The notes under the pieces were generated by a model. That model searched no databases, was not told the DNA's origin, and was given only the letters and a program-made list of their open reading frames with translations. Below are positions 8,578 to 18,929 of a stretch of 64,000 bases of DNA, one piece after another. The translations under genes and the position numbers were made by a program. Within the stretch, counting starts at the first letter, position 1. The number at the start of each line of letters is the position of its first letter. Source of the stretch: Tillandsia leiboldiana (lineage: Eukaryota > Streptophyta > Magnoliopsida > Poales > Bromeliaceae); the NCBI GenBank assembly GCA_029204045.2, contig CM055067.1, forward strand, positions 26,486,838-26,550,837. The letters run 5' to 3'.

Positions 8578-10851
8578 ATGGCTGAAGGTAGAAACATCAA
8601 TAGACCCCCGTTTTTCGATGGAACAAATTATGCCTATGGAAAGTACGGATGAAAGCATTTCTTATTTCCATCGACGAACGGGTGTGGCAATCTATCGAGT
8701 TAGGATGGTCAAATCCAACTGAAGTTATTGTTGATGTTCACACCATCAAACCTAGGTCGAAATGGACCAAGGAAGAGATAGACTTATCTTCTTACAATGG
8801 CAAAGGAATCAATGCTTTATTTAATGCCTTGTCTCAAACAGAATTCTCTCGCATCTCGGCATGTGAGACTGCGAAAGAAATCTGGGATGTTCTTCAAGTT
8901 ACACATGAGGGAACTAACCTTGTGAAGATTCAAAAGCTGCAAATGCTTACGAGCAGATTTGACTCTATTTTCATGGCAGAAAATGAATCATTCACAGACT
9001 ACTATACACGATTGCAAGACATCGTAAACACATGTGCTAACTTGGGAGAGAAGATTCCAGAATTTAAAATTGTAAGAAAGATCTTAAGAACTCTTCCTGA
9101 AAGATTTCGTTCCAAGGTTACGGCCATTGAAACTATTAAACACCCGGACGAAATCCGTGTAGAAGAATTAGTTGGTTCATTACAAACATATGAAATGACA
9201 TTTCCTACTAACTATTCTTCTGGAAAAGCATCTACTTCTAAGTCTTCAGGTTTTGCATTGAAAACTACAAAAGAAGAAGACGCGGATTCATCCTCCTCAG
9301 GCGATGACGAGAATCTATCTATGGAGGACTTTGAGAAGCAGCTTGCTCTCTTGACAAGAAATTTTCACCGAAACTTTCGAAGGGGTAATTCTAGTAAAAC
9401 TCCATCCTCCTGAAAGTGGAAGAAAGGCAAAGGTTTTTCAAGCCAAAAGTCAAGAAAGTAAGAAAGTTTTTCAAAGGATAAGAAAAGCTCAGAAGGACAA
9501 GTCCAATGCTTCAAGTGCCGAGGATACGGCCATATCTCAACGGAGTGTCCAAATAAGAATCCGTCCAAGAAGAAGGCGATGCAAGCCGTCACTTGGGATG
9601 ACACCTCAACGACAAATGAGTCATCCTCAAGTGACGAAGAGAACAACGCAACGGCATTCCACGCGTCCACATCTTCACCCTTCATATGCTTAATGGCAAG
9701 TACATCCGATTCATTGTCCAACTCCTCCCAGGTTGAAAAAACTGCAACGGACGATGAATCGAGTAACTCTGAAGGTGAAGATTTTGCTCTAGCCTACCAC
9801 AGACTTTTGAGGGATTCAAAGAAACTGCCTAAGCAAAACAAGGGGTTGAGAGGGAGATTGCAGGATCTCGAAGAAGAAGTAAAAAGGGTAACTTCTCTCT
9901 CGACCGGTCTTGAAGTGGAAAGGGATAACCTGATAAAAGCAAATGCTTCACTTCAAGAGAAAAATGAGCCTTTCGAGAAGATACATATAACAATGATTGA
10001 CAAAGCTGGTTACTTCTTGAAGCTCTACACCGAGGCCCGACAAGAAAAAATGGAGATGACAAAGACCATTTTCCAACTCAAGGATGATTTAAAGAGATTC
10101 TCTTCTGGAAGGAGCAAGTTGGACAAATTACTTGGTCTTGGTCAAACAAACCGATTCGGCCTCGGATACACTCAAACTGGAGACATTCCTAGTTCGAGTG
10201 CAACAGTTTTTGTGCCCCAGTCGGTAACTCCTCCTCCGACGACGGAATTCTCAGCATACAACGACAACAACCCTACCTCACCCTCTTCGGGATCGTCAAG
10301 AACAAAGGTATGTTTTCGTTGTGGTTATTGAGGGCACATAAGAAGAAATTGCAAGAATGGAGCGCAAAGCTCAAATCAAGCACATCTTGCAACTACTACC
10401 AATGAGTTCATTCCTTGCAAATCAAAGAAGGATCTTTCAAAAGGAAAGAGCATTGGTAGTACATTAAACAAGACGACGACGTCGAGGAAAAGCGATGGAT
10501 CAATCAAGACGCTTTCACCAAAGGTATCAACTTCACAATTATTTCCGACGTACTTCAAAACTCAAAAGGTTTGGGTACGCAAAGGTGAATTCTTCTTTCA
10601 TCCTTGAATCACGTCGGTACCAAACGGCCCTTGGAATTACTGCATATGGATTTAATGGGGCCGATTCGTCAACCATCTTTGGGAGGTAAATGGTATATTT
10701 TTCTTTTGGTTGATGATTTCTCTAGGTATTCATGGGTAACTTTTTTAAAAGAGAAAGCGGATACTTTCGACTCTTTTCATGAGGTTTGTCATCGTATTAT
10801 GAATGAAAGAAATGAAAACATCATTCGTGTTCGAAGTGATAGAGGTGGAGA
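8578..10851 (+). pseudogene. Broken gag-pol of SIRE-type element E
   Basis: The gag ATG is at 8578. A single-base loss near 8636 shifts the frame, so the open stretch begins at 8649. TGA at 9411 and TAA at 9459 follow. The first zinc knuckle (CFKCRGYGHISTEC) lies near 9508. The coiled-coil region and the start of the second knuckle are in 9579-10331, ended by a TGA inside that knuckle. Near 10590-10605 about 600 bp present in B is missing: the protease and the integrase zinc domain. The integrase resumes with LLHMDLMGP and stops at the G2 insertion, just after the second catalytic Asp (SDRGG). The copy cannot make a working polyprotein. Confidence 0.88.
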
Positions 10852-11285
10852 TGTCACGCCCCCGGGGGTTTTTGAGTCTATCAAAGCGGAAAATTGCGTG
10901 TATTATTTTTTTCTTTCTTAACAAGGTAACTTAAACCTCATCCCCGGTGCGTGCCAGACCGCCACATACACAAATTCTCTCTGCCCACGGACAGAGTCTC
11001 CTTTGTATATGCACGTCGTCTCATTTACAACAAGCGTTTCGCTTACAACATCATACACCAACCATCAACCATACAATAGACATACCTCGTCAAACAGAGT
11101 ACAGTAATTTAACTAATGTTATAAAAGCGGCGTCACCGTTTGGAAAGAATAAAACCAGCGGTTGCAAAACCCGTGCCCACACGGCACTTCGTTTTGAGAA
11201 AATGTTTTCGAAATCATTTAGCTTTTCCTGAAAGCGTGCCGCATAAGAAAACATCACTGAAAGTAACTAAAACGCATAGGTACAT
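10852..11285 (-). mobile_element. Gypsy element G2, outer segment of its 3' LTR
   Basis: Starts TGTCACGCCCC, the terminus also seen in both LTRs of G1, and is oriented minus. It inserted in E after GGAGA (10847-10851). It is cut at 11285 by complete element B and continues at 21719. No gene; the small ORF at 10947-11231 lies in LTR sequence. Confidence 0.85.
11281..11285. repeat. Target-site duplication TACAT, left copy (element B)
   Basis: TACAT stands immediately before the 5' LTR of B and is repeated immediately after its 3' LTR (21719-21723). This fixes both ends of B and shows the G2 LTR was the target. Confidence 0.93.
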
Positions 11286-12626
11286 TGTTACGGAATTTGA
11301 GTTGGCGTAGTTTCGTGAAAGTCTCAAGTCTTGAAGATTGAAGGTGAAGAAAGTTGGATCATTTAACTCAATCTCAAGAAAGAAGAATTCAAAAGGATCA
11401 GGTATGTTTAACTAAAGATTTTGTGTGATCTGAATACTTCTTGTAGTGTAGAAACACTTGGAAGAATCTTTCATTGCATAAAAATCAAAAACTGGACTTG
11501 GGACATGTTCAGGATCCGGATCAGGTTGTTCGATCCGGATCCCGAAGGTGGTTCGTTCATACACCAGTTCAATCCGGATCGTAGCCTCTCTTGATCCGGA
11601 TCCCGAACACTGAGTTTACCATCTTCCTTGAACGATCCGGATCAGGCTTCGCAATCCGGATCCCGAACGTTGATGTTTGGTGAACTGTATGAACGATCCG
11701 GATCAAGCACTTCGATCCGGATCCCGAACCTTCGTTTTTCTGGAATTGCCTGACTCGTTACGACGATCTGGATCACAGCTAATCCGATCCGGATCGCCGT
11801 CCGTAAAATTTCCAGAAATGTTAGGTTTTTGATTCTTATCTCCTTCCTAGGGTTTCTAACCTATAAATAGACCCTATGACTCTTTTTCTAGGGTTAATCC
11901 AAATAGCCGTCATTTTCATATATCATCTTTTACGGCTCTAGATCCACATATAGAGAAGAGAGGAAATCATTAGAGAATACTCTATGTTTCTTCATCTATA
12001 TTGATTAGTTTGATTCTAGGTTTTCATACTCACATCTTGAGTTGAATCAAACTAATGAATACTTAGATGGTATTTCCGATCTATCTTTGATCTAAGTATT
12101 CGGCGGATCATCACCACCAAAAACAACGATTTACCCCAAAAATCGGCGCGTGGATTCACGTGTCCTTGTGGATTCAAGGTTCAACCGCTCTCGTGGATTC
12201 GGAGCGAGGCACGTTCGTGGATTCGAAGGGTGCTATTGGGTGAAGACCGTGGATTCGGTCGGACGTCGTGGATTCGACGTTGGACGCCGTGGATTCGGCG
12301 TTGGGCGCAGATCGTGGATTCGAGAAGCGTCGTGGAGCGAGCGGAGAAGATCCTCTAGGAGCGTATGGAAAAGGTTGAGTCGTAAGTGTGTACGGTAAAT
12401 CACCTTGTACGTGTTTTAATTCTAGTGGATTTCTGCCGTGTTATCGGTCCCGTGGTTTTTTACTCCGGTGATGGAGTTTTCCACGTAAAAATCTTGCGTA
12501 TTATTTTTATTTCCGCATTGGGTTTTTATCGCAACGATTTTTTGAGTGTTTATACGTTTACACCTATTCACCCCCCTCTAGGTGTTTTTTCCCCTATTTA
12601 GATCCGTATTACATATAACCCCAACA
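11286..12626 (+). repeat. 5' LTR of element B (1341 bp)
   Basis: TGTTACGG...CCAACA. Same length as the 3' LTR (20378-21718). Contains the palindrome pairs (11513-11795), the TATA box (11862-11870) and the GTGGATTCG leader array (about 12150-12320). Confidence 0.95.
11513..11870 (+). promoter_or_regulatory. U3 promoter of B: palindrome pairs plus TATA box
   Basis: Same five-pair arrangement as in copy A, the first site at 11513 and the last at 11786. One site (GATCTGGATC, near 11765) differs by one base from its 3' LTR counterpart. TATAAATAG is at 11862-11870. Confidence 0.7.
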
Positions 12627-12628
12627 AG

Positions 12629-12639
12629 TGGTATCAGAG
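12629..12639 (+). promoter_or_regulatory. Primer-binding site (B), iMet-tRNA type
   Basis: TGGTATCAGAG lies two bases after the 5' LTR and 20 bp before the gag ATG. The next base is A where D and E have C, so the match to the initiator-Met tRNA 3' end is one base shorter. Confidence 0.88.
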
Positions 12640-12659
12640 AGGGAATAGGGTTGTAAACA

Positions 12660-15600
12660 ATGGTTGAAGGTGGAAACATCAACCGACCCCCGTTCTTCGA
12701 TGGAACAAATTATGCGTACTGGAAAGTGCGGATGAAAGCCTTTTTAATTTCCATCGACGAACGGGTGTGGCAATCAATTGAATTAGGATGGTCTAATCCA
12801 ACTGAATTTATTGGTGATGTTCGCACCTTAAAACCTAGGTCGAAATGGACCAAGGAAGAGTTAGATTCATCTTCTTACAATGGCAAGGGAATTAATGCTA
12901 TTTTTAATGCCTTATCTCAAACTGAATTCTCTCGCGTCTCGGCATGTGAGACTGCGAAAGAAATCTGGGATGTTCTTCAGGTTACACATGAGGGAACTAA
13001 CCTCGTGAAGATTCAGAAACTGCAAATGCTTACGAGCAAGTTTGACTCTATCTTGATGGCAGAAAATGAATCTTTCACGGACTACTATACACGATTGCAA
13101 GATATCGTAAACTCATGTGCTAACCTGGGAGAGAAGATTCCAGAATTTAAGATTGTAAGAAAGATCTTAAGAACTCTTCCTGAACGATTTCGCCCAAAGG
13201 TTACTGCCATTGAAACTATTAAACACCCGGACGAAATACGTGTAGAAGAATTAGTTGGTTCATTACAAACTTATGAAATGACATTTACTACTAACAATTC
13301 TTCTGGAAAAGCATCCTCTTCTAAGTCTTCAGGTTATGCGTTGAAAACAACTAAGGAAGAAGACGCGGATACATCCTCCTCAGACGATGACGAGAACCTT
13401 TCTATGGAGGAATTTGAGAAGCAGCTCGCTCTCTTGACAAGGAAGTTTCGCCGCAACTTTCGAAGGGGTAATTCAAGCAAATCTCCATTCTTCGGAAAGT
13501 CGAACAACGGCAAGGGTACTTCAAGTTACAAGTCAAGAAAGCAAGAGAACTTCTCAAAGGATAAGAAAAGTTCAGAAGGACAACTACAATGCTTCAAATG
13601 TCGAGGCTACGGCCACATTGCAACGGAGTGTCCTAACAAGTATCCGGCAAAGAAGAAGGCGATGCAAGTCGTCACTTGGGATGACAACTCAACGTCAAAT
13701 GAGTCGTCTTCGAGTGATGAAGAAAAGAGCTCCACCGCATTCCACGCGTCCGTATCTTCACCCTTCATGTGCTTTATGGCAAGTACATCCGAGTCGTTGT
13801 CCAACTCCACTGTTGAAAAGAATGCAACGGACAATGAATCGGATGATTCGGAAGGTGAAGATTTTGCTCTAGCCTACCACAGACTTTTGAGGGATTCAAA
13901 GAAAGTGGCTAAGCAAAACAAGAGTTTGAGAGGGAGAGTGCATGATCTCGAAGAAGAAGCAAAAATAGCGACTTCTCTCTCAAACGCTCTTGAAATGGAA
14001 AGGGAAAACCTGATAAAAGCAAATGTTTCCCTTCAAGAGTCCAATGAGCAACTTGAGAAGGAACATACAAATCTGGTGGATAACGCGAATCACTTCTCAA
14101 AGCTCTACAACGAGGCTCGACAGGATAACCTGGAAATGACAAAGACCATTTTCCAACTCAAGAATGACTTACAGCGATTCTCTTCAGGAAGGAGTAAGTT
14201 GGATAGACTTCTTGGTCTTGGTCAATCAAATCGGTTCGGCCTCGGATACACTCAAACTGGAAACAGTCCAAGTTCGAGTGGGACAGTTTTTGTGCCTCAG
14301 TCGGTATCTCCTCCTCCGACACCGGAATTCAAGACAAACAACGACAACAAACCTACTTCATCCTCTTTGGGACCGTCAAGATCTAAGGTATGTTTTTATT
14401 GTGGTGTTTCAGGGCACATAAGAAGATATTGCAAGACGGGAGTCGAACGCTCATCTCAAGCACCTCTTGCAACAACTACCAAAAAGGCTCCTCCCCGGAA
14501 ATCAAAGCAAAACTTTTCAAATGAAGAGAGACTTGGTAGTTCATCGCGCAAGACGATTTCATCAAGGAGCAACAATCGCTATAACAAGACGCTTTCACCT
14601 AGGCATATAACTTCACGACCATTACCGACGCTCTCCAAAAAGGTTTGGGTGCGCAAAGGTGAAATTTTCCCTTGTCTTGTTTCCAATGTTTCCTTGCATG
14701 CATATGATAGTTCGTCTTGGTATCTGGATAGCGGGTGTTCCCGTCATATGACCGGTGACAAAAATAGTTTTCAAAATCTTGAGAAAATCTCCGGAGGACA
14801 CGTTGTTTTCGGAGACGGTCGATCTTCCAAAATTGTTGGAAAAGGGACGGTAGCTATTCCGGATGGCCCGATTTTGAAAAACGTCTTATTTGTTGATGGC
14901 CTTAAGACTAACCTCATAAGCATAAGTCAACTTTGCGACAATGGTTTTTCAGTTAACTTTTCATCTGTTGAATGCATTGTAACTGATAAGGACCATGTCT
15001 TCTTTTTAAAAGGGGTTAGATCTGAAAACAATTGTTATGTTGTTCCTAATAAATTTTCTGAAAATTGTAACTTAGCCGCTTTGAATAATGAAACTCTTTG
15101 GCATGAAAGGCTAGGTCACTTAAATTTTAAGGAACTTACTAGAATTTCAAACAAGGACGTGGTCAAGGGGGTTCCAAAACTTTTATTTAAACAAAACGTT
15201 GTGTGTGGTGGTTGCCAAAAGGGTAAACAGTCTAGGACTGCACACAAGAACTTGAACCACGTTGGTACAAAACGGCCCTTGGAACTTTTGCACATGGATT
15301 TAATGGGGCTGACCCGTCAACCATCCTTGGGAGGTAAATGGTACATTTTCTTATTGGTTGATGATTTCTCTAGGTTTTCTTGGGTAGCATTTTTAAAAGA
15401 GAAAGCTGATACTTTTGATTCTTTTCACGAGATTTGCCTTCGTATTATGATTGAAAAGAATGAAAAGATCATTCGTGTTAGAAGCGATAGAGGTGGAGAA
15501 TTCATAAATTCAAAATTCATTGATTTTTGCACTTCAAATGGCATTAAACTTGAATTCTCGGCACCCTATACACCTCAGCAGAATGGTGTTGTTGAGCGCA

Positions 15601-16244
15601 AAAACAGGGTTGTACAAGAGATGGCGCGTGTGATGCTTCATAGCCGGAATTTACCGCTACATTTTTGGGCTGAAGCCGTGAACACCGCTGTCTATGTCAT
15701 TAATAGAGTTTACTTGCGCCCAGGAACTTTAAATACACCATATGAGCTGTGGTTTAGTAGAAAACCGGATATCAAATACTTTCGTATCTTCGGGAGTCGA
15801 TGTTACATTTTACGTGACCGTGAAAATCTTGGAAAGTTCGACTCTCGAAGTGATGAAGGGATCTTTTTGGGTTATTCTACGAATAGCAGAGCATATCGAG
15901 TATTTAACATTGAATCTAAGATGATCGTAGAATCTATAAATGTTAAAGTAGATGAAGCTTTTCACTTTGGATCTGGAAAATCTACCCTCGATATCTCTCT
16001 AGATGATGATTCTCCTGCTAGTGCATCTTCTCATGATAATACTTCCAATATTAATGATGCATCTAATGGCTCTTCTAGTTTATCTGATGTGCAGGAATCA
16101 TCTCATGTATCTCCGAGTACTCCGTTTCAACAAACATTACGAATCTCCAAGGATCATCCGGAATCGAACATCATTGGAGATCCACAAGAAGGAGTTAGAA
16201 CTCGGAGGCAGTTGGTTTGTGGATTCGCTTGCTACGTATCTTGA
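12660..16244 (+). CDS. SIRE-type gag-protease-integrase of element B
   Basis: An open frame of 1194 codons from the ATG after the primer site. The gag capsid-like region is at about residues 1-240. A CCHC zinc knuckle (CFKCRGYGHIATEC) is at 311-324, followed by an acidic Ser-rich stretch and a long coiled coil (about 415-517). The SGRSKLDRLLG...FGLGY block resembles those in SIRE/Maximus gags. A second CCHC knuckle is at 578-591. The aspartic protease motif D-S-G is at 690-692. The integrase has an HHCC zinc domain (H815, H820, C849, C852) and a D,D35E core (D880, D943, E979). It ends at an in-frame TGA (16242-16244) in the integrase-RT linker, where C has a sense codon; the frame continues beyond. 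Confidence 0.92.
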   Translation: MVEGGNINRPPFFDGTNYAYWKVRMKAFLISIDERVWQSIELGWSNPTEFIGDVRTLKPRSKWTKEELDSSSYNGKGINAIFNALSQTEFSRVSACETAKEIWDVLQVTHEGTNLVKIQKLQMLTSKFDSILMAENESFTDYYTRLQDIVNSCANLGEKIPEFKIVRKILRTLPERFRPKVTAIETIKHPDEIRVEELVGSLQTYEMTFTTNNSSGKASSSKSSGYALKTTKEEDADTSSSDDDENLSMEEFEKQLALLTRKFRRNFRRGNSSKSPFFGKSNNGKGTSSYKSRKQENFSKDKKSSEGQLQCFKCRGYGHIATECPNKYPAKKKAMQVVTWDDNSTSNESSSSDEEKSSTAFHASVSSPFMCFMASTSESLSNSTVEKNATDNESDDSEGEDFALAYHRLLRDSKKVAKQNKSLRGRVHDLEEEAKIATSLSNALEMERENLIKANVSLQESNEQLEKEHTNLVDNANHFSKLYNEARQDNLEMTKTIFQLKNDLQRFSSGRSKLDRLLGLGQSNRFGLGYTQTGNSPSSSGTVFVPQSVSPPPTPEFKTNNDNKPTSSSLGPSRSKVCFYCGVSGHIRRYCKTGVERSSQAPLATTTKKAPPRKSKQNFSNEERLGSSSRKTISSRSNNRYNKTLSPRHITSRPLPTLSKKVWVRKGEIFPCLVSNVSLHAYDSSSWYLDSGCSRHMTGDKNSFQNLEKISGGHVVFGDGRSSKIVGKGTVAIPDGPILKNVLFVDGLKTNLISISQLCDNGFSVNFSSVECIVTDKDHVFFLKGVRSENNCYVVPNKFSENCNLAALNNETLWHERLGHLNFKELTRISNKDVVKGVPKLLFKQNVVCGGCQKGKQSRTAHKNLNHVGTKRPLELLHMDLMGLTRQPSLGGKWYIFLLVDDFSRFSWVAFLKEKADTFDSFHEICLRIMIEKNEKIIRVRSDRGGEFINSKFIDFCTSNGIKLEFSAPYTPQQNGVVERKNRVVQEMARVMLHSRNLPLHFWAEAVNTAVYVINRVYLRPGTLNTPYELWFSRKPDIKYFRIFGSRCYILRDRENLGKFDSRSDEGIFLGYSTNSRAYRVFNIESKMIVESINVKVDEAFHFGSGKSTLDISLDDDSPASASSHDNTSNINDASNGSSSLSDVQESSHVSPSTPFQQTLRISKDHPESNIIGDPQEGVRTRRQLVCGFACYVS

Positions 16245-17777
16245 ATCGAACCAAAGAACATAGATGAAGCTCTTCAGGATGACTACTGGATTAAAGCAAT
16301 GCAGGAAGAGCTCCATCAATTTGAGCGAAACAAAGTCTGGGAATTAACGAAGCCTCCAAAGCAACATAATGTGATAGGTACCAAATGGATCTTCAAGAAC
16401 AAGAAAAATGAGGATGGTACTATCATCAGGAACAAGACACGATTAGTTGCTCAAAGTTATTCTCAAGTAGAAGGTATAGACTTTGACGAAACATTCGCCC
16501 CTGTAGCTAGACTCGAGTCCATTCGTATACTATTTGCTATTGCTTGTCATTTTAAAATCAAATTATTTCAAATGGACGTTAAGAGCGCATTTCTAAATGG
16601 TTTTTTAAATGAGGAAGTTTATGTGGCTCAACCGAAAGGTTTTGTAGATCATAAACAACCTAACCATATTTTTCGTTTGAAAAAGGCTCTTTACGGTCTG
16701 AAACAAGCACCGCGAGCATTGTACGAAAGGTTAACAAAGCACCTTTTGGAGAAGGGCTATACTCGAGGGGGAGCTGATAGGACTCTCTTTGTGAAGCGTT
16801 ATCAAAACAATTTCATTGTAGCACAAATATATGTCGATGACATAGTATTTGGCGCAACAAGAGATAATGATGCTTCTAAATTCGCGGAGACCATGGAAAG
16901 CGAATTTGAGATGTCCATGATGGGCGAATTGACTTATTTTCTTGGATTGCAAATTAAACAAAATGATGAAGGTATTCACTTGAGTCAATCCAAGTATGCA
17001 ATGGAGTTGGTCAAAAAGTTTGATCTAGAAAATTGTAAAGATTTTCCAACTCCAATGGGAACTAGCCACAAGGGACTTGGAAGTGAATCACAAAGTGAGA
17101 ATGTAGACGAGAAACTGTATCGAAGTATGATTGGAAGTCTACTTTACCTCACGGCTAGTCGCCCGGATATATCTTTTGGTGTTGGGATCTGCGCGAGATA
17201 TCAATCTGCACCAAAGGAGGTTCACCTGAAAGCGGTGAAAAGGATCATCCGGTACATCAAAGGATCAATTAATTTCGGAATTTGGTATCCTATGGGAACA
17301 AGTCTGGATATTGTTGGATACTCAGATGCCGATTGGGCAGGATCAGTGGATGATCGGAAAAGCACGAGTGGTGCATGCTTCTATCTTGGCCATTGGCTTG
17401 TTGCATGGCACAGTAAAAAGCAGAATTGCATAGCACTCTCGACTGCCGAAGCGGAATACATTTCAGCTGGAAGTTGCTCAACTCAACTCATTTGGATGAA
17501 AAGCGTATTGAGCGACTTCCGCATTTCAGCATCTTCGGTAACAATTCTTTGTGACAACACAAGCGCAATTAACATTTCTAAAAATCCTGTGTTGCACTCT
17601 AGAACAAAACATATTGAACTTAGATATCATTTTCTTAGAGAGCTAGTTGAATCAAATACTCTTCAACTTTCATATATTTCAACTGAGGATCAATTAGCTG
17701 ACATTCTAACAAAACCTTTGGATCAAAAACGTTTTATTCATTTGCGAAAAGCAATTGGAATGCTTTCCTTGAAATAA
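16245..17777 (+). CDS. SIRE-type reverse transcriptase-RNase H of element B (downstream of in-frame TGA)
   Basis: Same frame as the upstream gag-integrase; the first ATG is at 16299. The RT fingers/palm include LFQMDVKSAFLNG, and YVDD is at about polyprotein codons 1391-1394, so the catalytic Asp pair is intact. RNase H motifs follow: YSDADWAG, STAEAEYIS, CDNTSAINISKNP and LHSRTKHIELRYHFLREL, ending ADILTKPL near the C terminus. Substitutions relative to C are LVAQSYSQ (C: LVAQGYSQ) and APRALYERL (C: APRAWYERL). The TGA at 16242 means this half would need readthrough or separate initiation to be made. Confidence 0.9.
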   Translation: MEPKNIDEALQDDYWIKAMQEELHQFERNKVWELTKPPKQHNVIGTKWIFKNKKNEDGTIIRNKTRLVAQSYSQVEGIDFDETFAPVARLESIRILFAIACHFKIKLFQMDVKSAFLNGFLNEEVYVAQPKGFVDHKQPNHIFRLKKALYGLKQAPRALYERLTKHLLEKGYTRGGADRTLFVKRYQNNFIVAQIYVDDIVFGATRDNDASKFAETMESEFEMSMMGELTYFLGLQIKQNDEGIHLSQSKYAMELVKKFDLENCKDFPTPMGTSHKGLGSESQSENVDEKLYRSMIGSLLYLTASRPDISFGVGICARYQSAPKEVHLKAVKRIIRYIKGSINFGIWYPMGTSLDIVGYSDADWAGSVDDRKSTSGACFYLGHWLVAWHSKKQNCIALSTAEAEYISAGSCSTQLIWMKSVLSDFRISASSVTILCDNTSAINISKNPVLHSRTKHIELRYHFLRELVESNTLQLSYISTEDQLADILTKPLDQKRFIHLRKAIGMLSLK

Positions 17778-18715
17778 ACTTCTTTTTGAAACCTTTGCTT
17801 AGGATAGGTTTTGTATTTGTTTTTGTTTTGTTCATTATCTATGTTTGTACATAGGACATTAATTGAGCATAGATCATAATTGACTTTAATTGCATCTTTT
17901 CGCACATTTAGAAATTTATTATGCTTTTGCCATCATAATATTTCACTGTTGCAATGATCATTTATGTTAATTAAATCATCTTCTGAATGATCAAAGTCAA
18001 TTTCTCTCTCAATGATCTCTTGGTATAGTCATTATCTTATTTGACTGTTTAGTCGAGTATGAAATCGAGATCAATATTTGGTTGAATACTTTATATCTTA
18101 AATAATTGATAGCCAATTGAGGGGGAGTCATAGAAAAAGTAAAATGCTCAAAAGATGTGGAAAGAGTTACATCCCAATGAGGAGTGTGAAAACTACCACC
18201 ACATGGAGGAAAGAGCTACCACCTCGGTCGTCCGAGTATTGTGTGCAGCTACCACATGTATACCAAGCATGGTTGTTCAAATTTTGATTAAGTAAAATGC
18301 ATGTTGAAATACTTGACTTCGTCAAATTTCAAGGTTGGTATAAGGTGGGTTTTTAAAGAAAGATGCTCAAAGAGCCACTCTCTTCAACAGATTGTTTAGA
18401 TACATTATCTACTATATTTGGGATTTCAAACATCTATTGATCTTTGTATTTCATTTTCTTTACTGAATTGATGATTTGATAAAGGCATTACTCATAAGAT
18501 CAAGTTAGATGTAATTGAAGGTGTTCAACTTTAAGGGATTTAATTCTTGTAAATTCTCGTTTCATTTTTGGATATTATTGATAGATTTGGCATAATCTAA
18601 TTCTTGTTGTATGAAACGATGATTTTTGTTTAAAGTTGATACACATTTGTGCTTACAATCTTTTTCTGGTTTTTCTTGAATTTCTCTGAAATTTTCTAAC
18701 GAAAAAGTTGGAGCC
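17778..18715 (+). other. Non-coding spacer between pol and the internal array (B)
   Basis: AT-rich, with no supportable ORF. It matches 1-685 of A and 31242-32178 of C closely enough to be a fixed part of the family. It contains a GAGGGGGAG purine run near 18119 that could be a second, central polypurine tract. Confidence 0.5.
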
Positions 18716-18826
18716 GATCCGGATCGGGCAAGATGATCCGGATCCCGAGCGCAGTTTCTCACTGCGGGTAGCCGATCCGGATCGCAATCATGAACTGATC
18801 CGGATCGCGGCTAGGGTTTTATAAAG
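18716..18826 (+). promoter_or_regulatory. Internal paired palindrome array with TATA-like box upstream of ORF3 (B)
   Basis: GATCCGGATC starts at 18716/18735 and 18774/18797, two pairs spaced 19 and 23 bp. TTATAAAG follows at 18819-18826. Copy A has three pairs at this place, and the pair missing here accounts for most of the length difference. The combination of the U3-type array and a TATA-like box suggests an internal promoter. Confidence 0.6.
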
Positions 18827-18929
18827 AACAAAAGGGTTTTGATTTCTTTTACTCCAATCTTTTGTTCCAAAGTTTCCAGAGCCTCTCTCTCTAGATTTCA
18901 TCCTTCCTGGAAGCTTTCAAACTCAAAGC

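Larger units (their letters stand above)
7196..10851 (+). mobile_element. SIRE-type Copia element E, 5' part
   Basis: A diverged relative of A-D: 5' LTR 7196-8544, primer site, broken gag-pol. Cut at 10852 by Gypsy element G2; the remainder should lie beyond the right edge of the window. It inserted into the G0 LTR after CTCGA (7191-7195), the expected target duplication. It is the most degraded SIRE copy, as expected for an outer layer of the nest. Confidence 0.88.

Noticed and set aside
12629..12639. tRNA-like sequence
   Set aside because: Only the 11-13 bp complementary to a tRNA 3' end is present at each such site; these are primer-binding sites and not tRNA genes.
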